Source: an uncultured Oscillospiraceae bacterium (GTDB taxonomy: Bacteria; Bacillota; Clostridia; Oscillospirales; Oscillospiraceae). From it: DNA of 57,452 bases. Location of the stretch: contig CAKTPM010000010.1 in assembly GCA_934591705.1 (NCBI GenBank), forward strand, positions 1 through 57,452, given 5' to 3'. Each line of letters begins with the position of its first letter. Position 1 is the stretch's first letter. The position numbers and the translations under genes were made by a program. Positions 31,168 to 39,520 of this stretch are shown piece after piece. Under the pieces are notes generated by a model. It was given only the letters and a program-made list of their open reading frames with translations, had not been told where the DNA came from and searched no databases.

Positions 31168-32586
31168 ATGAATGCAACATCTATCGCAATCATTGTGGCT
31201 ACGGTACTTGTGATCCTGGCCACCATCATCCCCACCTATGTCATCACCAGCCGGAAAAAGACAACGGAAGATGACTGGGCCATCGCTGATCGGAGTCTGC
31301 CGCTGTATGTAGTGGTGGGCACCCAGTTCGCCAGCGCCATGGGCGGCGGCATCCTGGTGGCCCATGTGGGCAATGCCTTTAAGAACGGTATCGGCCATTT
31401 CCTCTACGGCGTTTTGGCTTCGCTGCCCTTCATCTGCATCATGTATCTGGCAAAGTGGCTGCGCCGTCACAACTACACCACCATCCCGGAGATCCTGCGT
31501 ACCTTTACCAACAACAACAAGGCCGTTACGATCATCGCCGCGCTGATGACCCTGATCGTTCCCTATGGCTGGGTGACCTCTCAGATCACCGCCTTCGGCA
31601 ATATCTACGCGAATCTTACCGGCCTGGATTACAACACCCTGTGCATCGTTTTTGCAGTCATCGCCCTGCTGTTCGTGATGCCCTCCGGCCTGAAGACCGT
31701 GGCCTGGACGGACTTCCTGTTCTCCTGCTTCATGTGCGTGATCTGCGTGATCTGCGTGGTGTATGTCACCATCATGGGCGGCGGCTGGGGCCAGATCTCG
31801 GCCAACCTCAACGCCCAGGATCCCAACCTGCTGAGCTTCTTCGGCTCGCTGAGGGACAACATCGGCGTTTCGGCTGCCATGCTGTGGATCTTTGCCGTGC
31901 TGCCCGGCGGCCTCACCAACCAGATCTATTTCCAGCGCGTGTGCGCCATTGACGATGAGAAGAAGGTCAACAAGTCCCTGATCCTCTCCGCCATCGCCAG
32001 CATCCTGAGCTTCGTGTGGGCCGTTTACATGGGCCTCTCCATCCGCTCCATCAACCCGGAGGCCGGCAGCGGCGCCACTGCCTGGTTCATGGGCGAGCTG
32101 CCCCTGGTCCTGATGGCCCTGTTTGCCGCGCTGGTGTTTGCCACCATGATGTCCACCACCAGCTCCGGCGTCCAGACGGCGGTCATGAACATCACCCGGG
32201 ATATCCTGCCCATCGTTGCCCCCAACCTGGACAGCAAGAAGACCCTGAAGATCTCCCGCCTTTTGTCCCTGGCCCTGATGGTCCTGGCCATTCTGATGTG
32301 CCTGGTCTTCACGGATACGCTGACCTGGCTGACGGCTACCTACGCCTTCTCGGCGGCTACCCTGGCCTGCCCCATCTTCGTGAGCTATGCCTTCCGCAAG
32401 AAGCAGTTTATTACCACGGCCGGTGTCGTGGCCGGTATGATCGCCGGCCTGGCGGGCTGCATCCTCGGCATGATCCTGAAGACGACCATCAGCTATGCCG
32501 CCGTGGGTATCGGCTGCTCCTTCGTGGCCATGATGGTGGTCTGCGCCGCCACCAAAGGCAAGAATGCCGTTAAGCTGGAGGACTGA
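31168..32586 (+). CDS. Sodium:solute symporter (SSS family)
   Basis: A 472-residue Na+-coupled importer with about 13 hydrophobic segments. The family core is visible: TEDDWAIADRSLPLYVVVGT and FASAMGGGILVAHVGNAF near the N-terminus, QIYFQRVCAIDDEKK in the middle and ATMMSTTSSGVQTAVMNITR (near 327-346) as the conserved TM8 region. AAGGAGG precedes the ATG. It starts an operon with two opine-type dehydrogenases, so it probably imports their substrate (an opine, amino acid or keto acid). Confidence 0.92.
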   Translation: MNATSIAIIVATVLVILATIIPTYVITSRKKTTEDDWAIADRSLPLYVVVGTQFASAMGGGILVAHVGNAFKNGIGHFLYGVLASLPFICIMYLAKWLRRHNYTTIPEILRTFTNNNKAVTIIAALMTLIVPYGWVTSQITAFGNIYANLTGLDYNTLCIVFAVIALLFVMPSGLKTVAWTDFLFSCFMCVICVICVVYVTIMGGGWGQISANLNAQDPNLLSFFGSLRDNIGVSAAMLWIFAVLPGGLTNQIYFQRVCAIDDEKKVNKSLILSAIASILSFVWAVYMGLSIRSINPEAGSGATAWFMGELPLVLMALFAALVFATMMSTTSSGVQTAVMNITRDILPIVAPNLDSKKTLKISRLLSLALMVLAILMCLVFTDTLTWLTATYAFSAATLACPIFVSYAFRKKQFITTAGVVAGMIAGLAGCILGMILKTTISYAAVGIGCSFVAMMVVCAATKGKNAVKLED

Positions 32587-32679
32587 GTTACCTGTAATTT
32601 ACCTAATATGATCGGGCGCAGGCGGAAGGCGCGCCTTCCGTCTCCCCCCTTATAAAAAAGTTAGAAAGGAAGATCCATT

Positions 32680-33759
32680 ATGACAAACAAACCCATTGCA
32701 ATTGTTGGCGGCGGCAACGGCGGCCAGGCCTTTGCGGGATGGCTGTCCCTTCGTGGCTTCCAGACCAGACTGTATGATGTTGTGCCGCAGACCTGCGACA
32801 CCCTGAACGAAAAGGGCGGCGTGGAGGTCATGGGCAATGCCAGCAGCACCGGCTTCGGCAAGATCCAGTTTGCCAGCACCGACATGGAAAAGGTGCTGGA
32901 CGGCTGCGAGCTGATCATGGTCATTCTGCCCTCCATCTATCACAAGAGCATTGCCCAGAAGATGGCCCCCTACCTGAAGGACGGTCAGATCGTTCTGCTC
33001 AACCCCAATGCCAGCTTGGGCGCCGTGGAGTTCCGCAAGACCCTGGATGACTGCGGCTGCAAGGCGGATATCCTGCTGGGCGCCAGCGCCACCCTGCTGT
33101 TTGCCTGCCGCGCTGTAGAGGTGGGCAAGGTCCAGGTGGCCGGGCAGAAGGAGATCCTGACCTGCACCGCGCTGCCCTCCAGCCGCAACGCCGAGCTGAA
33201 GGAGCGGGTGGGAGATATCTTCCCCGCCTACAGCTTCGATGCAGATATCATCGAGGTCAGTCTGGATAACATCAACGCCTTTGTCCACCCCGGCCCCACG
33301 CTGCTGAACACCGGCCGGATCGAAAGCGGCATCAGCTTTGAGTACTATCTGGACTTCACCCCGGGCCAGGCCGCCCTGGTGGAGACCCTGGATAAGGAGC
33401 GCTGCGCCATTGCCGCGGCTTACGGCGTGAAGCTGCCCACCATCGTGGAGGAGTATCTGGTGCAGTATGAGACCAAGGGCAGCACCATCTATGAGGTCCT
33501 CACGAACTGCGAGGGCTACCACGGCGTCATGGGCCCCAAGAGCCTGGAGTCCCGCTATCTCCTGGAGGATATCCCCTATTCCCTGGAGGCCATTTGTGCC
33601 ATGGCCGACATCGCCGGAGTCCCCACCCCCACCTGCCATGCCGTTATCACCATCGCCAGGGCGATCCTGGGCGACAAGCTGGACGAGGGCCGCACCGCCA
33701 AGAACCTGGGCATCGAGGGCATGAACAAGGAGCAGTTTATCAAGCTGTGCCGCGGTTAA
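32680..33759 (+). CDS. Opine (octopine/nopaline-type) dehydrogenase, paralog 1
   Basis: A 359-residue NAD(P)-dependent oxidoreductase acting on N-carboxyalkyl amino acids (reductive coupling of an amino acid and a keto acid, or the reverse). The N-terminal Rossmann motif GGGNGGQAFAG is at 10-20. The C-terminal octopine-DH domain has catalytic His203 in NAFVHPGPTLLN. YHGVMGPKSLESRYLLEDIP (about 284-303) is conserved between both copies. It follows the symporter by 93 bp and the second copy by 16 bp. Substrate specificity and reaction direction cannot be read from sequence. Confidence 0.88.
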   Translation: MTNKPIAIVGGGNGGQAFAGWLSLRGFQTRLYDVVPQTCDTLNEKGGVEVMGNASSTGFGKIQFASTDMEKVLDGCELIMVILPSIYHKSIAQKMAPYLKDGQIVLLNPNASLGAVEFRKTLDDCGCKADILLGASATLLFACRAVEVGKVQVAGQKEILTCTALPSSRNAELKERVGDIFPAYSFDADIIEVSLDNINAFVHPGPTLLNTGRIESGISFEYYLDFTPGQAALVETLDKERCAIAAAYGVKLPTIVEEYLVQYETKGSTIYEVLTNCEGYHGVMGPKSLESRYLLEDIPYSLEAICAMADIAGVPTPTCHAVITIARAILGDKLDEGRTAKNLGIEGMNKEQFIKLCRG

Positions 33760-33775
33760 AAAGGAGTAACAAAAT

Positions 33776-34858
33776 ATGAGCCAGACAAAACGCTGGGCCA
33801 TTATCGGCGCCGGAAACGGCGGCCAGGCCTTCGCAGCATATTTTTCCATGATGGGCGTTGATGTCGCCCTGTACGACACCTTCCAGAGCACCGTGGACGC
33901 CCTGAATGAAAAGGGCGGCGTGGAGCTGAGCGGACATTCCAAGCACATCGGCTTCGGCAAGATCGCCTTCGCCTCCACGGACATTGAAAAGGTCATGGAC
34001 GGTGCAGAGGTGATCTGGGTGGTCCTGCCCTCCCTGTATCACAAGGGCATTGCCCAGAAGATGGCCCCCTATCTGAAGGACGGCCAGACCGTTATCCTCA
34101 ACCCCATTGCGCCTCTTGGGCCCATGGAGTTCCGCAAGGCGCTGGATGACAGCGGCTGCCGGGCGGATATCACCCTGGCTGCCTCCTGCACCCTGCTGTT
34201 TGCCTGCCGCCTGAAGTGCAACGGCGAGGTCATGATCAACGGGCAGAAGAACGAGGTCAAGATCGCGGCTTATCCCAGCTCCAAGAATGCCGCTGTGGAG
34301 GCCCTGGTCAAGGACTATGTGCCCGAATTCAAGTTCGTCAAGGATATCCTGGAGGTCTCCTTTGACAATCTGAACTTTGAGTTCCATCCCGGCCCCACGA
34401 TGCTGTACGCCGCCATGATCGAAAAGGGCATCGACTTCGAGTATTACATCGACTATGTCCCCAGCCAGGTCAAGCTGGTGGAGGCCATCGACAAGGAGCG
34501 TCTTGCCCTCTGCGCGGCCTACGGTGTGGAGGCGGTGGACACCGCCGAGACCTTCCGGAATATGTACGGCTATTCGGGCGACCTCTATGAGATGCTCACC
34601 CATGCGGAGTGCTACAAGGGCATCAAGGGCCCCAAGAGCTTGAAGGTCCGCTATCTGATGGAGGATGTCCCCTATGCCCTGCGGGCCATTCAGACCCTGG
34701 CAAAGATCGCCCATATCCAGACCACTGCCATCGACACGGTGGTGAATATGGCGTACATCCTGCTGGGCGATGAGCTGGATGAGGGCCGCACCCCCGAGAA
34801 TCTGGGCCTTTCCTCCGATACAACGGTGGAGGATATCATCACCATGTGCAGGGGCTGA
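33776..34858 (+). CDS. Opine (octopine/nopaline-type) dehydrogenase, paralog 2
   Basis: A 360-residue tandem paralog of the preceding enzyme. Rossmann motif GAGNGGQAFA is at 11-20 and catalytic His204 in FEFHPGPTMLY, where the usual Asn after LL is Tyr. Many blocks are shared with paralog 1 (NEKGGVE, IAQKMAPYLKDGQ, LLFACR, GDELDEGRT/GDKLDEGRT), so it arose by duplication, but active-site differences suggest another substrate or a heteromer. AAGGAG lies before the ATG. A terminator follows after about 125 bp. Confidence 0.88.
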   Translation: MSQTKRWAIIGAGNGGQAFAAYFSMMGVDVALYDTFQSTVDALNEKGGVELSGHSKHIGFGKIAFASTDIEKVMDGAEVIWVVLPSLYHKGIAQKMAPYLKDGQTVILNPIAPLGPMEFRKALDDSGCRADITLAASCTLLFACRLKCNGEVMINGQKNEVKIAAYPSSKNAAVEALVKDYVPEFKFVKDILEVSFDNLNFEFHPGPTMLYAAMIEKGIDFEYYIDYVPSQVKLVEAIDKERLALCAAYGVEAVDTAETFRNMYGYSGDLYEMLTHAECYKGIKGPKSLKVRYLMEDVPYALRAIQTLAKIAHIQTTAIDTVVNMAYILLGDELDEGRTPENLGLSSDTTVEDIITMCRG

Positions 34859-34981
34859 TACGGCCAGCCCTTTCCCCGGCCCGCCCTCCGGAGGGAGCGC
34901 GGCGCCCCGGGAACAAATAAGCCGTAAAGCCAACCGAAAAGAGCGATCCTGCTGCTGAAAGCACCGGGACCGCCAGCAAAA

Positions 34982-35030
34982 AGCACCCCTCGATGTAGTT
35001 TCCCTTCCTACATCGGGGGGTGCTGTTATT
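34982..35030. terminator. Bidirectional terminator between the opine island and prmA
   Basis: AGCACCCCTCGATGTAG pairs with CTACATCGGGGGGTGCT. The reverse-strand side has T5, the forward side GTTATTTAT. Confidence 0.85.
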
Positions 35031-35063
35031 TATCTCGCCGGGAGCTCCCGCCGTGCCTCGGGG

Positions 35064-36017
35064 TCAGCGGCAGAGGAAGCTGAACCAGCCCTCGTCATCG
35101 TTGATCTCCGCGATGTCCCAGCCGTCGGCCCGGAGCTTGTCCATGACCTCCGCCGCCCGGTCATCGATGATGCCGGAGGTGAGAAAGAGGCCGCCGGGCT
35201 TCAGAAACTGCCGTACCTGGGGGGATAGGCCCATGATGACATCCGCCACGATGTTGGCCACCACCAGGTCGTAGCCGCCGCCGATCTCGGCGCGCAGGGC
35301 CGTGTCGGACACGGCGTCTCCCCAGCGGACGGTGTAGCGGTCCTTGCCGATGCCGTTGAGGGCGGCGTTCTCATAGGCCACATCCACACACTTGTCGTCA
35401 ATGTCGCAGGCAAAGGCGTGCCCGGCGCCCAGCAGCAGGGCGGCGATGGAGAGGATGCCGCTGCCGCAGCCCAGATCCAGCACCTTTTCTCCGCCGCGGA
35501 TGTGGGCGTCCAGGGCCGTGAGGCAAAGGCGGGTGGTGGCGTGACTGCCGGTGCCGAAGGTGAGGCCGGGGTTGAGAATGAGGAGGATGCGGCCGGGAAC
35601 CTCCGCCTTCTCCCATTGGGGCACCACCAAAAGCCGCTCCCCGATCTCCATGGGCTTATAGTATTTCTGCCAGTTGGTTTCCCAGTCGGCATCCTGCACA
35701 TTCTCCAGGGACAAAAGCATGGGGGCGTATTCCGGGTGGGCGGCCTTCAGCGCCGCCATGGCGATGCGCACCTGGGCCAGGGTGTTATACCCCGCCGGGT
35801 CGTTGGACAGGTAAAAGGTCACCCGGCAGAGGCCGTGCTTTTCCCTGTAGAGGTTCTCGTCCACATAGTCCCAATATTGGCGGTTATTCTCCAAAAAGTC
35901 CTTGAAGTCGCCCTCGTCGTCAATGATGACGCCGGTAACGCCGTGATCCTCCAGCAGCTCCGTCACCGGCTCGATGCCGGCGGGGGAGGTGTCCAGCTTC
36001 AGCTCCAGCCAATCCAT
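35064..36017 (-). CDS. prmA: Ribosomal protein L11 methyltransferase
   Basis: A 317-residue SAM-dependent enzyme that trimethylates ribosomal protein L11. An N-terminal L11-binding domain (1-~115; VQDADWETNWQKYYKPMEIG) precedes the catalytic domain: NPGLTFGTGSHATTRLCL (149-166), SAM motif KVLDLGCGSG (178-187), and VVANIVADVIMGL with the NI(V)AD catalytic loop. AGGAGG lies before the ATG. It is downstream of mnmE with an 11-bp gap, so RNase J, mnmE and prmA form one reverse-strand run. Confidence 0.94.
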   Translation of the reverse strand: MDWLELKLDTSPAGIEPVTELLEDHGVTGVIIDDEGDFKDFLENNRQYWDYVDENLYREKHGLCRVTFYLSNDPAGYNTLAQVRIAMAALKAAHPEYAPMLLSLENVQDADWETNWQKYYKPMEIGERLLVVPQWEKAEVPGRILLILNPGLTFGTGSHATTRLCLTALDAHIRGGEKVLDLGCGSGILSIAALLLGAGHAFACDIDDKCVDVAYENAALNGIGKDRYTVRWGDAVSDTALRAEIGGGYDLVVANIVADVIMGLSPQVRQFLKPGGLFLTSGIIDDRAAEVMDKLRADGWDIAEINDDEGWFSFLCR

Positions 36018-36028
36018 AGCATATCCTC

Positions 36029-37393
36029 CTATTTTCCAACACAGAAGCGGGAAAAAATGGTGGCCACCAGGTCCTCCCGCAGAGTTTTTCCGTTCAGTTC
36101 GCCCAGGGCGGCAAGGGCGCCTTCAATGTCGGTGAGCACGGTGTCCGGCGTCATGCCCGCCTCCAAGCTCTCCCAGGCGGCCTCTAAGGCGCGCAGGGCC
36201 CGGGCCGCCGCCTCCTGCTGCCGGGCGTTGGTCAAAAGCTCGCCGCAGGGGGCCTCCTCCCGTGGGAACTGGGCGGCGATGGCGTCCTCCAAGGCGGCAA
36301 GGCCGCTGCCCTGTTGGGCGCTGACGGCAACGGCGCTGCCGAAGCGCCGCTTGATGGCGGCCAGATCCGCCTGCCGGGGCAGGTCGTCCTTGTTCACCAC
36401 CGCCACGGTGTGGGGCACCTGCCGGGCCAGGGCGAAGACCGCCTCATCCTCCGGCGTCAGGGGCCGGGAGCCGTCCACCACCACCAGGGCCAGGGCGGCC
36501 TTTTCGGCGGCGGCCCGGGAGCGCTCCACCCCCAGGTGCTCCACGGCGTCCGCCGAGGGGCGGATGCCGGCGGTGTCGATGAGCCGCAGCAGCAGCCCCC
36601 GGACCACCAGCTTCTCCTCCACGGTGTCCCGGGTGGTGCCGGGGATGTCGGTGACGATGGCCCGGTCATAGCCCAAAAGGGCGTTGAGCAGGGAGCTTTT
36701 GCCCACATTGGGGCGGCCCAGGAGCACCGTGGGCACGCCGTTTTTCAAAAGCTGTCCCCGGGAAAAGGTGTCCAGCAGCTCCCGGAGGGCCGCCTGGGCG
36801 TCTATCAGGGTCCGGCGCATATCCGATAGGGTCACATCCCCGATGTCCTCATCGGGATAGTCCACCACGGCGTAGTAGCGGCTGGCGATGTCCATGAGGG
36901 CATCGTAGACCCGCTCCACGCTGCGGCTCAGAGCGCCGCCCAGCTGCCCGGCGGCGTTGCGGGCGCATGCGGCGGTCTCGGCGTCAATGAGGTCAGCCAC
37001 CGCCTCGGCCTGAAGAAGATCCATGCGGCCGTTCAAAAAGGCCCGTTGGGTGAACTCCCCCGCCCGGGCCTGGACGGCGCCGGCGGCAAAGAGGGCCGAA
37101 AGCACCTCATTGAGCACCACGGGGCTTCCGTGGCAGTAGAGCTCGGCGCTCGCCTCGCCGGTGTAGCTGTGCCCGGCGGCAAAAAGGCAGCACAGCCCTG
37201 TGTCGATGACCCGGCCCCGGGCATCGAGCATATCGCCGTAGAGCATGGTGCGCACCGGCCCGGCGGTCAGGGGCTTATCGCCCCGGGGGCGAAAGACCCT
37301 TTCCGCAACGGCGAAGGCGGCCTCCCCGCTTACGCGGAGAATGCCGATGGCGCAGGGCACCGGCGGCGTGGCAATGGCGGCAATGGTAGACAT
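36029..37393 (-). CDS. mnmE: tRNA modification GTPase MnmE
   Basis: A 454-residue GTPase that, with MnmG, installs 5-carboxymethylaminomethyl groups at the U34 wobble position of tRNAs. The N-terminal formyl-THF-binding domain is about 1-118; the G domain has G1 GRPNVGKS (226-233), G3 DTAG and G4 NKDD; the terminal FCVGK is the conserved C-x-G-K with the essential cysteine. In many Firmicutes it lies near the origin with mnmG; mnmG is not in the window. A 10-bp GC hairpin (37429-37455) and a TATACT -10 lie upstream. Confidence 0.95.
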   Translation of the reverse strand: MSTIAAIATPPVPCAIGILRVSGEAAFAVAERVFRPRGDKPLTAGPVRTMLYGDMLDARGRVIDTGLCCLFAAGHSYTGEASAELYCHGSPVVLNEVLSALFAAGAVQARAGEFTQRAFLNGRMDLLQAEAVADLIDAETAACARNAAGQLGGALSRSVERVYDALMDIASRYYAVVDYPDEDIGDVTLSDMRRTLIDAQAALRELLDTFSRGQLLKNGVPTVLLGRPNVGKSSLLNALLGYDRAIVTDIPGTTRDTVEEKLVVRGLLLRLIDTAGIRPSADAVEHLGVERSRAAAEKAALALVVVDGSRPLTPEDEAVFALARQVPHTVAVVNKDDLPRQADLAAIKRRFGSAVAVSAQQGSGLAALEDAIAAQFPREEAPCGELLTNARQQEAAARALRALEAAWESLEAGMTPDTVLTDIEGALAALGELNGKTLREDLVATIFSRFCVGK

Positions 37394-37469
37394 AGCGGCG
37401 CTCCTTTCAGGGATAGTATAGGCGCGAAGGGGGCGGACAAGCGCCGTCCGCCCCCCGGAAGGGTATTCT

Positions 37470-39128
37470 TTACAGCATGGTCACCGTGGGGATGACCATG
37501 GGGCTGCGGTGGGTCTGCTTGAAGAGGTAGTTGGACACGGCGCTTTTCACCGTGCGGCACACATCCCCCTCGTCCCGGCGGCGCCGGGCGGGCATATTGC
37601 TCACCGTTTCCATGGCCAGCTTCCGCAGGGCCTGCAGCAGGGCCTCGGACTCCTTGACATACACAAAGCCACGGGTGATGATCTCCGGCTCGCACAGGAG
37701 CTGGCGATCATGGCTGGCCATGGACATCACCACCACCACCATGCCGTCCTGGGCCAGGAGCTTGCGGTCGTTGAGCACCACGCTGCCCACCTCGCCCACG
37801 CCGCCGCCGTCCACGAATACCTCGCCGGCGGGCACGGCGCTCTCGCACTTCATGTGCCGGGCGGTGAGCTCGATGACAGAGCCGTTCTCCGCCACGCAGA
37901 TGTTCTGGGGGGCCATGCCCATGGACTCGGCCATCTGCTTGTGGATCTGCAGCATCCGCTGCTCGCCGTGGAGGGGGATGAAAAAGCGGGGCTTGGTCAG
38001 GGCGTGGATGATCTTCAGCTCCTCCTGGCAGGCGTGGCCGGACACATGGAGCATATCGGCCTTGTCATAGACGACGCTGGCGCCCCGGCGGAACAGCTCG
38101 TTGATGACCCGGCCCACCTCCACCTCGTTGCCGGGGATGGCGCTGGCGGAGATGATGACCTTGTCCCCGGCGGTGATGTCCACCTGCTTGTGAGAGCCGA
38201 AGGCCATGCGGTAAAGGGCGCTCATCTCCTCGCCCTGGGAGCCGGTGGTGACGATGACCTGCTGGCGCAGGGGCAGCTGCTGGAGCTTGTTTAAGTCCAT
38301 AAGGGTGCCCTTGGGCACCTTCATGTAGCCCAGGGAGGTGGAGACCTTCATGATGTTCTCCATGCTCCGGCCGGTGACGGCCACCTTGCGGCCGCAGGCG
38401 TGGGCGGCATCCAGCACCTGCTGGATGCGGTGGACATTGCTGGCGAAGGTGGTGACGATGATGCGCTGCTGGCAGCCGGTGAACTGCCGCTTGAAGGTGG
38501 CGCCCACGGCGCTTTCGGACATGGTGTAGCCCGGGCGCTCCACATTGGTGGAGTCCGCCAGCAGGGCCAGCACGCCGTCCCGGCCCAGTTGGCCGAAGCG
38601 GGCCAGGTCGATGACCTCGCCGTCGATGGGGGTGGAGTCGATCTTAAAGTCGCCGGTGTGGACCACAGTGCCCATGCCGGTATGGATGGCGAAGGCCACC
38701 GAGTCGGCGATGGAGTGGTTCACATGGATGAACTCCACCTGGAACTTGCCGGCGCGAATGGTCTGCCCGGCCTCCACCACATGGAGCTTGGTGCTGCCCA
38801 GGAGCCCGTGCTCCTGGAGCTTGAGCTTGATGAGCCCGGCGGTGAGGCCGGTGCAGTAGATGGGCAGGTTCACCTGCTTGAGCACATAGGGGATGGCGCC
38901 GATGTGGTCCTCGTGACCGTGGGTGATGAACATGCCCCGCAGCCGCCGGTGGTTCTGCACAAGATAGCTCACATCGGGGATCACGCAGTCGATGCCGTAC
39001 ATATCATCGCCGGGGAAGGCCATGCCGCAGTCCACCACGATGATCTCGCCGCCGTACTCATAGGCGGTCATGTTCTTGCCGATCTCGTTGAGACCGCCAA
39101 GAGGGATGATTTTCAGTTTTTCAGCCAT
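37470..39128 (-). CDS. rnj: Ribonuclease J
   Basis: A 552-residue metallo-beta-lactamase/beta-CASP ribonuclease with endonuclease and 5'-3' exonuclease activity in mRNA decay. MAEKLKIIPLGGLNEIGKNM at the start, the HGHEDHIGA zinc motif near 73-81, and HVSGHACQEELKIIHALTKP of the beta-CASP domain are diagnostic. AGGAG lies 11 bp before the ATG at 39128; an in-frame GTG/ATG further upstream (39173) is not favoured. Length matches RNase J1/J2 (about 555). Confidence 0.95.
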   Translation of the reverse strand: MAEKLKIIPLGGLNEIGKNMTAYEYGGEIIVVDCGMAFPGDDMYGIDCVIPDVSYLVQNHRRLRGMFITHGHEDHIGAIPYVLKQVNLPIYCTGLTAGLIKLKLQEHGLLGSTKLHVVEAGQTIRAGKFQVEFIHVNHSIADSVAFAIHTGMGTVVHTGDFKIDSTPIDGEVIDLARFGQLGRDGVLALLADSTNVERPGYTMSESAVGATFKRQFTGCQQRIIVTTFASNVHRIQQVLDAAHACGRKVAVTGRSMENIMKVSTSLGYMKVPKGTLMDLNKLQQLPLRQQVIVTTGSQGEEMSALYRMAFGSHKQVDITAGDKVIISASAIPGNEVEVGRVINELFRRGASVVYDKADMLHVSGHACQEELKIIHALTKPRFFIPLHGEQRMLQIHKQMAESMGMAPQNICVAENGSVIELTARHMKCESAVPAGEVFVDGGGVGEVGSVVLNDRKLLAQDGMVVVVMSMASHDRQLLCEPEIITRGFVYVKESEALLQALRKLAMETVSNMPARRRRDEGDVCRTVKSAVSNYLFKQTHRSPMVIPTVTML

Positions 39129-39329
39129 ATTTTTATAAATTCTCCTTTTCTTTACAGACGGAAACGGGCGCAACAGAACAAGGGCGGCTCCCGTGTCCCC
39201 GGCCCTGATTCGCCGGAACAGCGCAAGAGTGTTCGCCCGCTCGCCAATGTGTGATTTTTGTTATCAAAGACGGGAGCAGCTCCCGCAAAACAAACAAAAA
39301 CAAAGCAAATATCGAATCGCTTTTCCGAA

Positions 39330-39358
39330 AGTATAGCACATTTTTTCTCATTTGTACA
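39330..39358 (-). promoter_or_regulatory. Promoter of the RNase J-mnmE-prmA run
   Basis: Reverse strand TGTACA (39353-39358), 17 bp, TATACT (39330-39335). This leaves a leader of about 195 nt, including CGGGAGC-AGCTCCCG. Confidence 0.65.
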
Positions 39359-39433
39359 CCCCCAACTTTACGACAGGAGCCGTCTTTCCCCGACACAGCG
39401 GAAAAAGGGGCCGGGAAAAGGGGTAAAAAAGGG

Positions 39434-39462
39434 TTTACGCCACGGCGTTTCCATGCTATAAT
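39434..39462 (+). promoter_or_regulatory. Promoter of the gdpP-ftsH operon
   Basis: TTTACG (39434-39439), 17 bp, perfect TATAAT (39457-39462) with an extended TGC. Confidence 0.8.
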
Positions 39463-39520
39463 ACTATACCGATTACCCTTACCTTGGAGAGGTATTTCTA
39501 TCCGCAGGGAGGACTCGCCA

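Noticed and set aside
32680..34858. Two opine dehydrogenases as a frameshifted single gene or assembly duplicate
   Set aside because: Both are full length with their own starts, RBS and Rossmann motif, and they differ throughout, so they are genuine paralogs.
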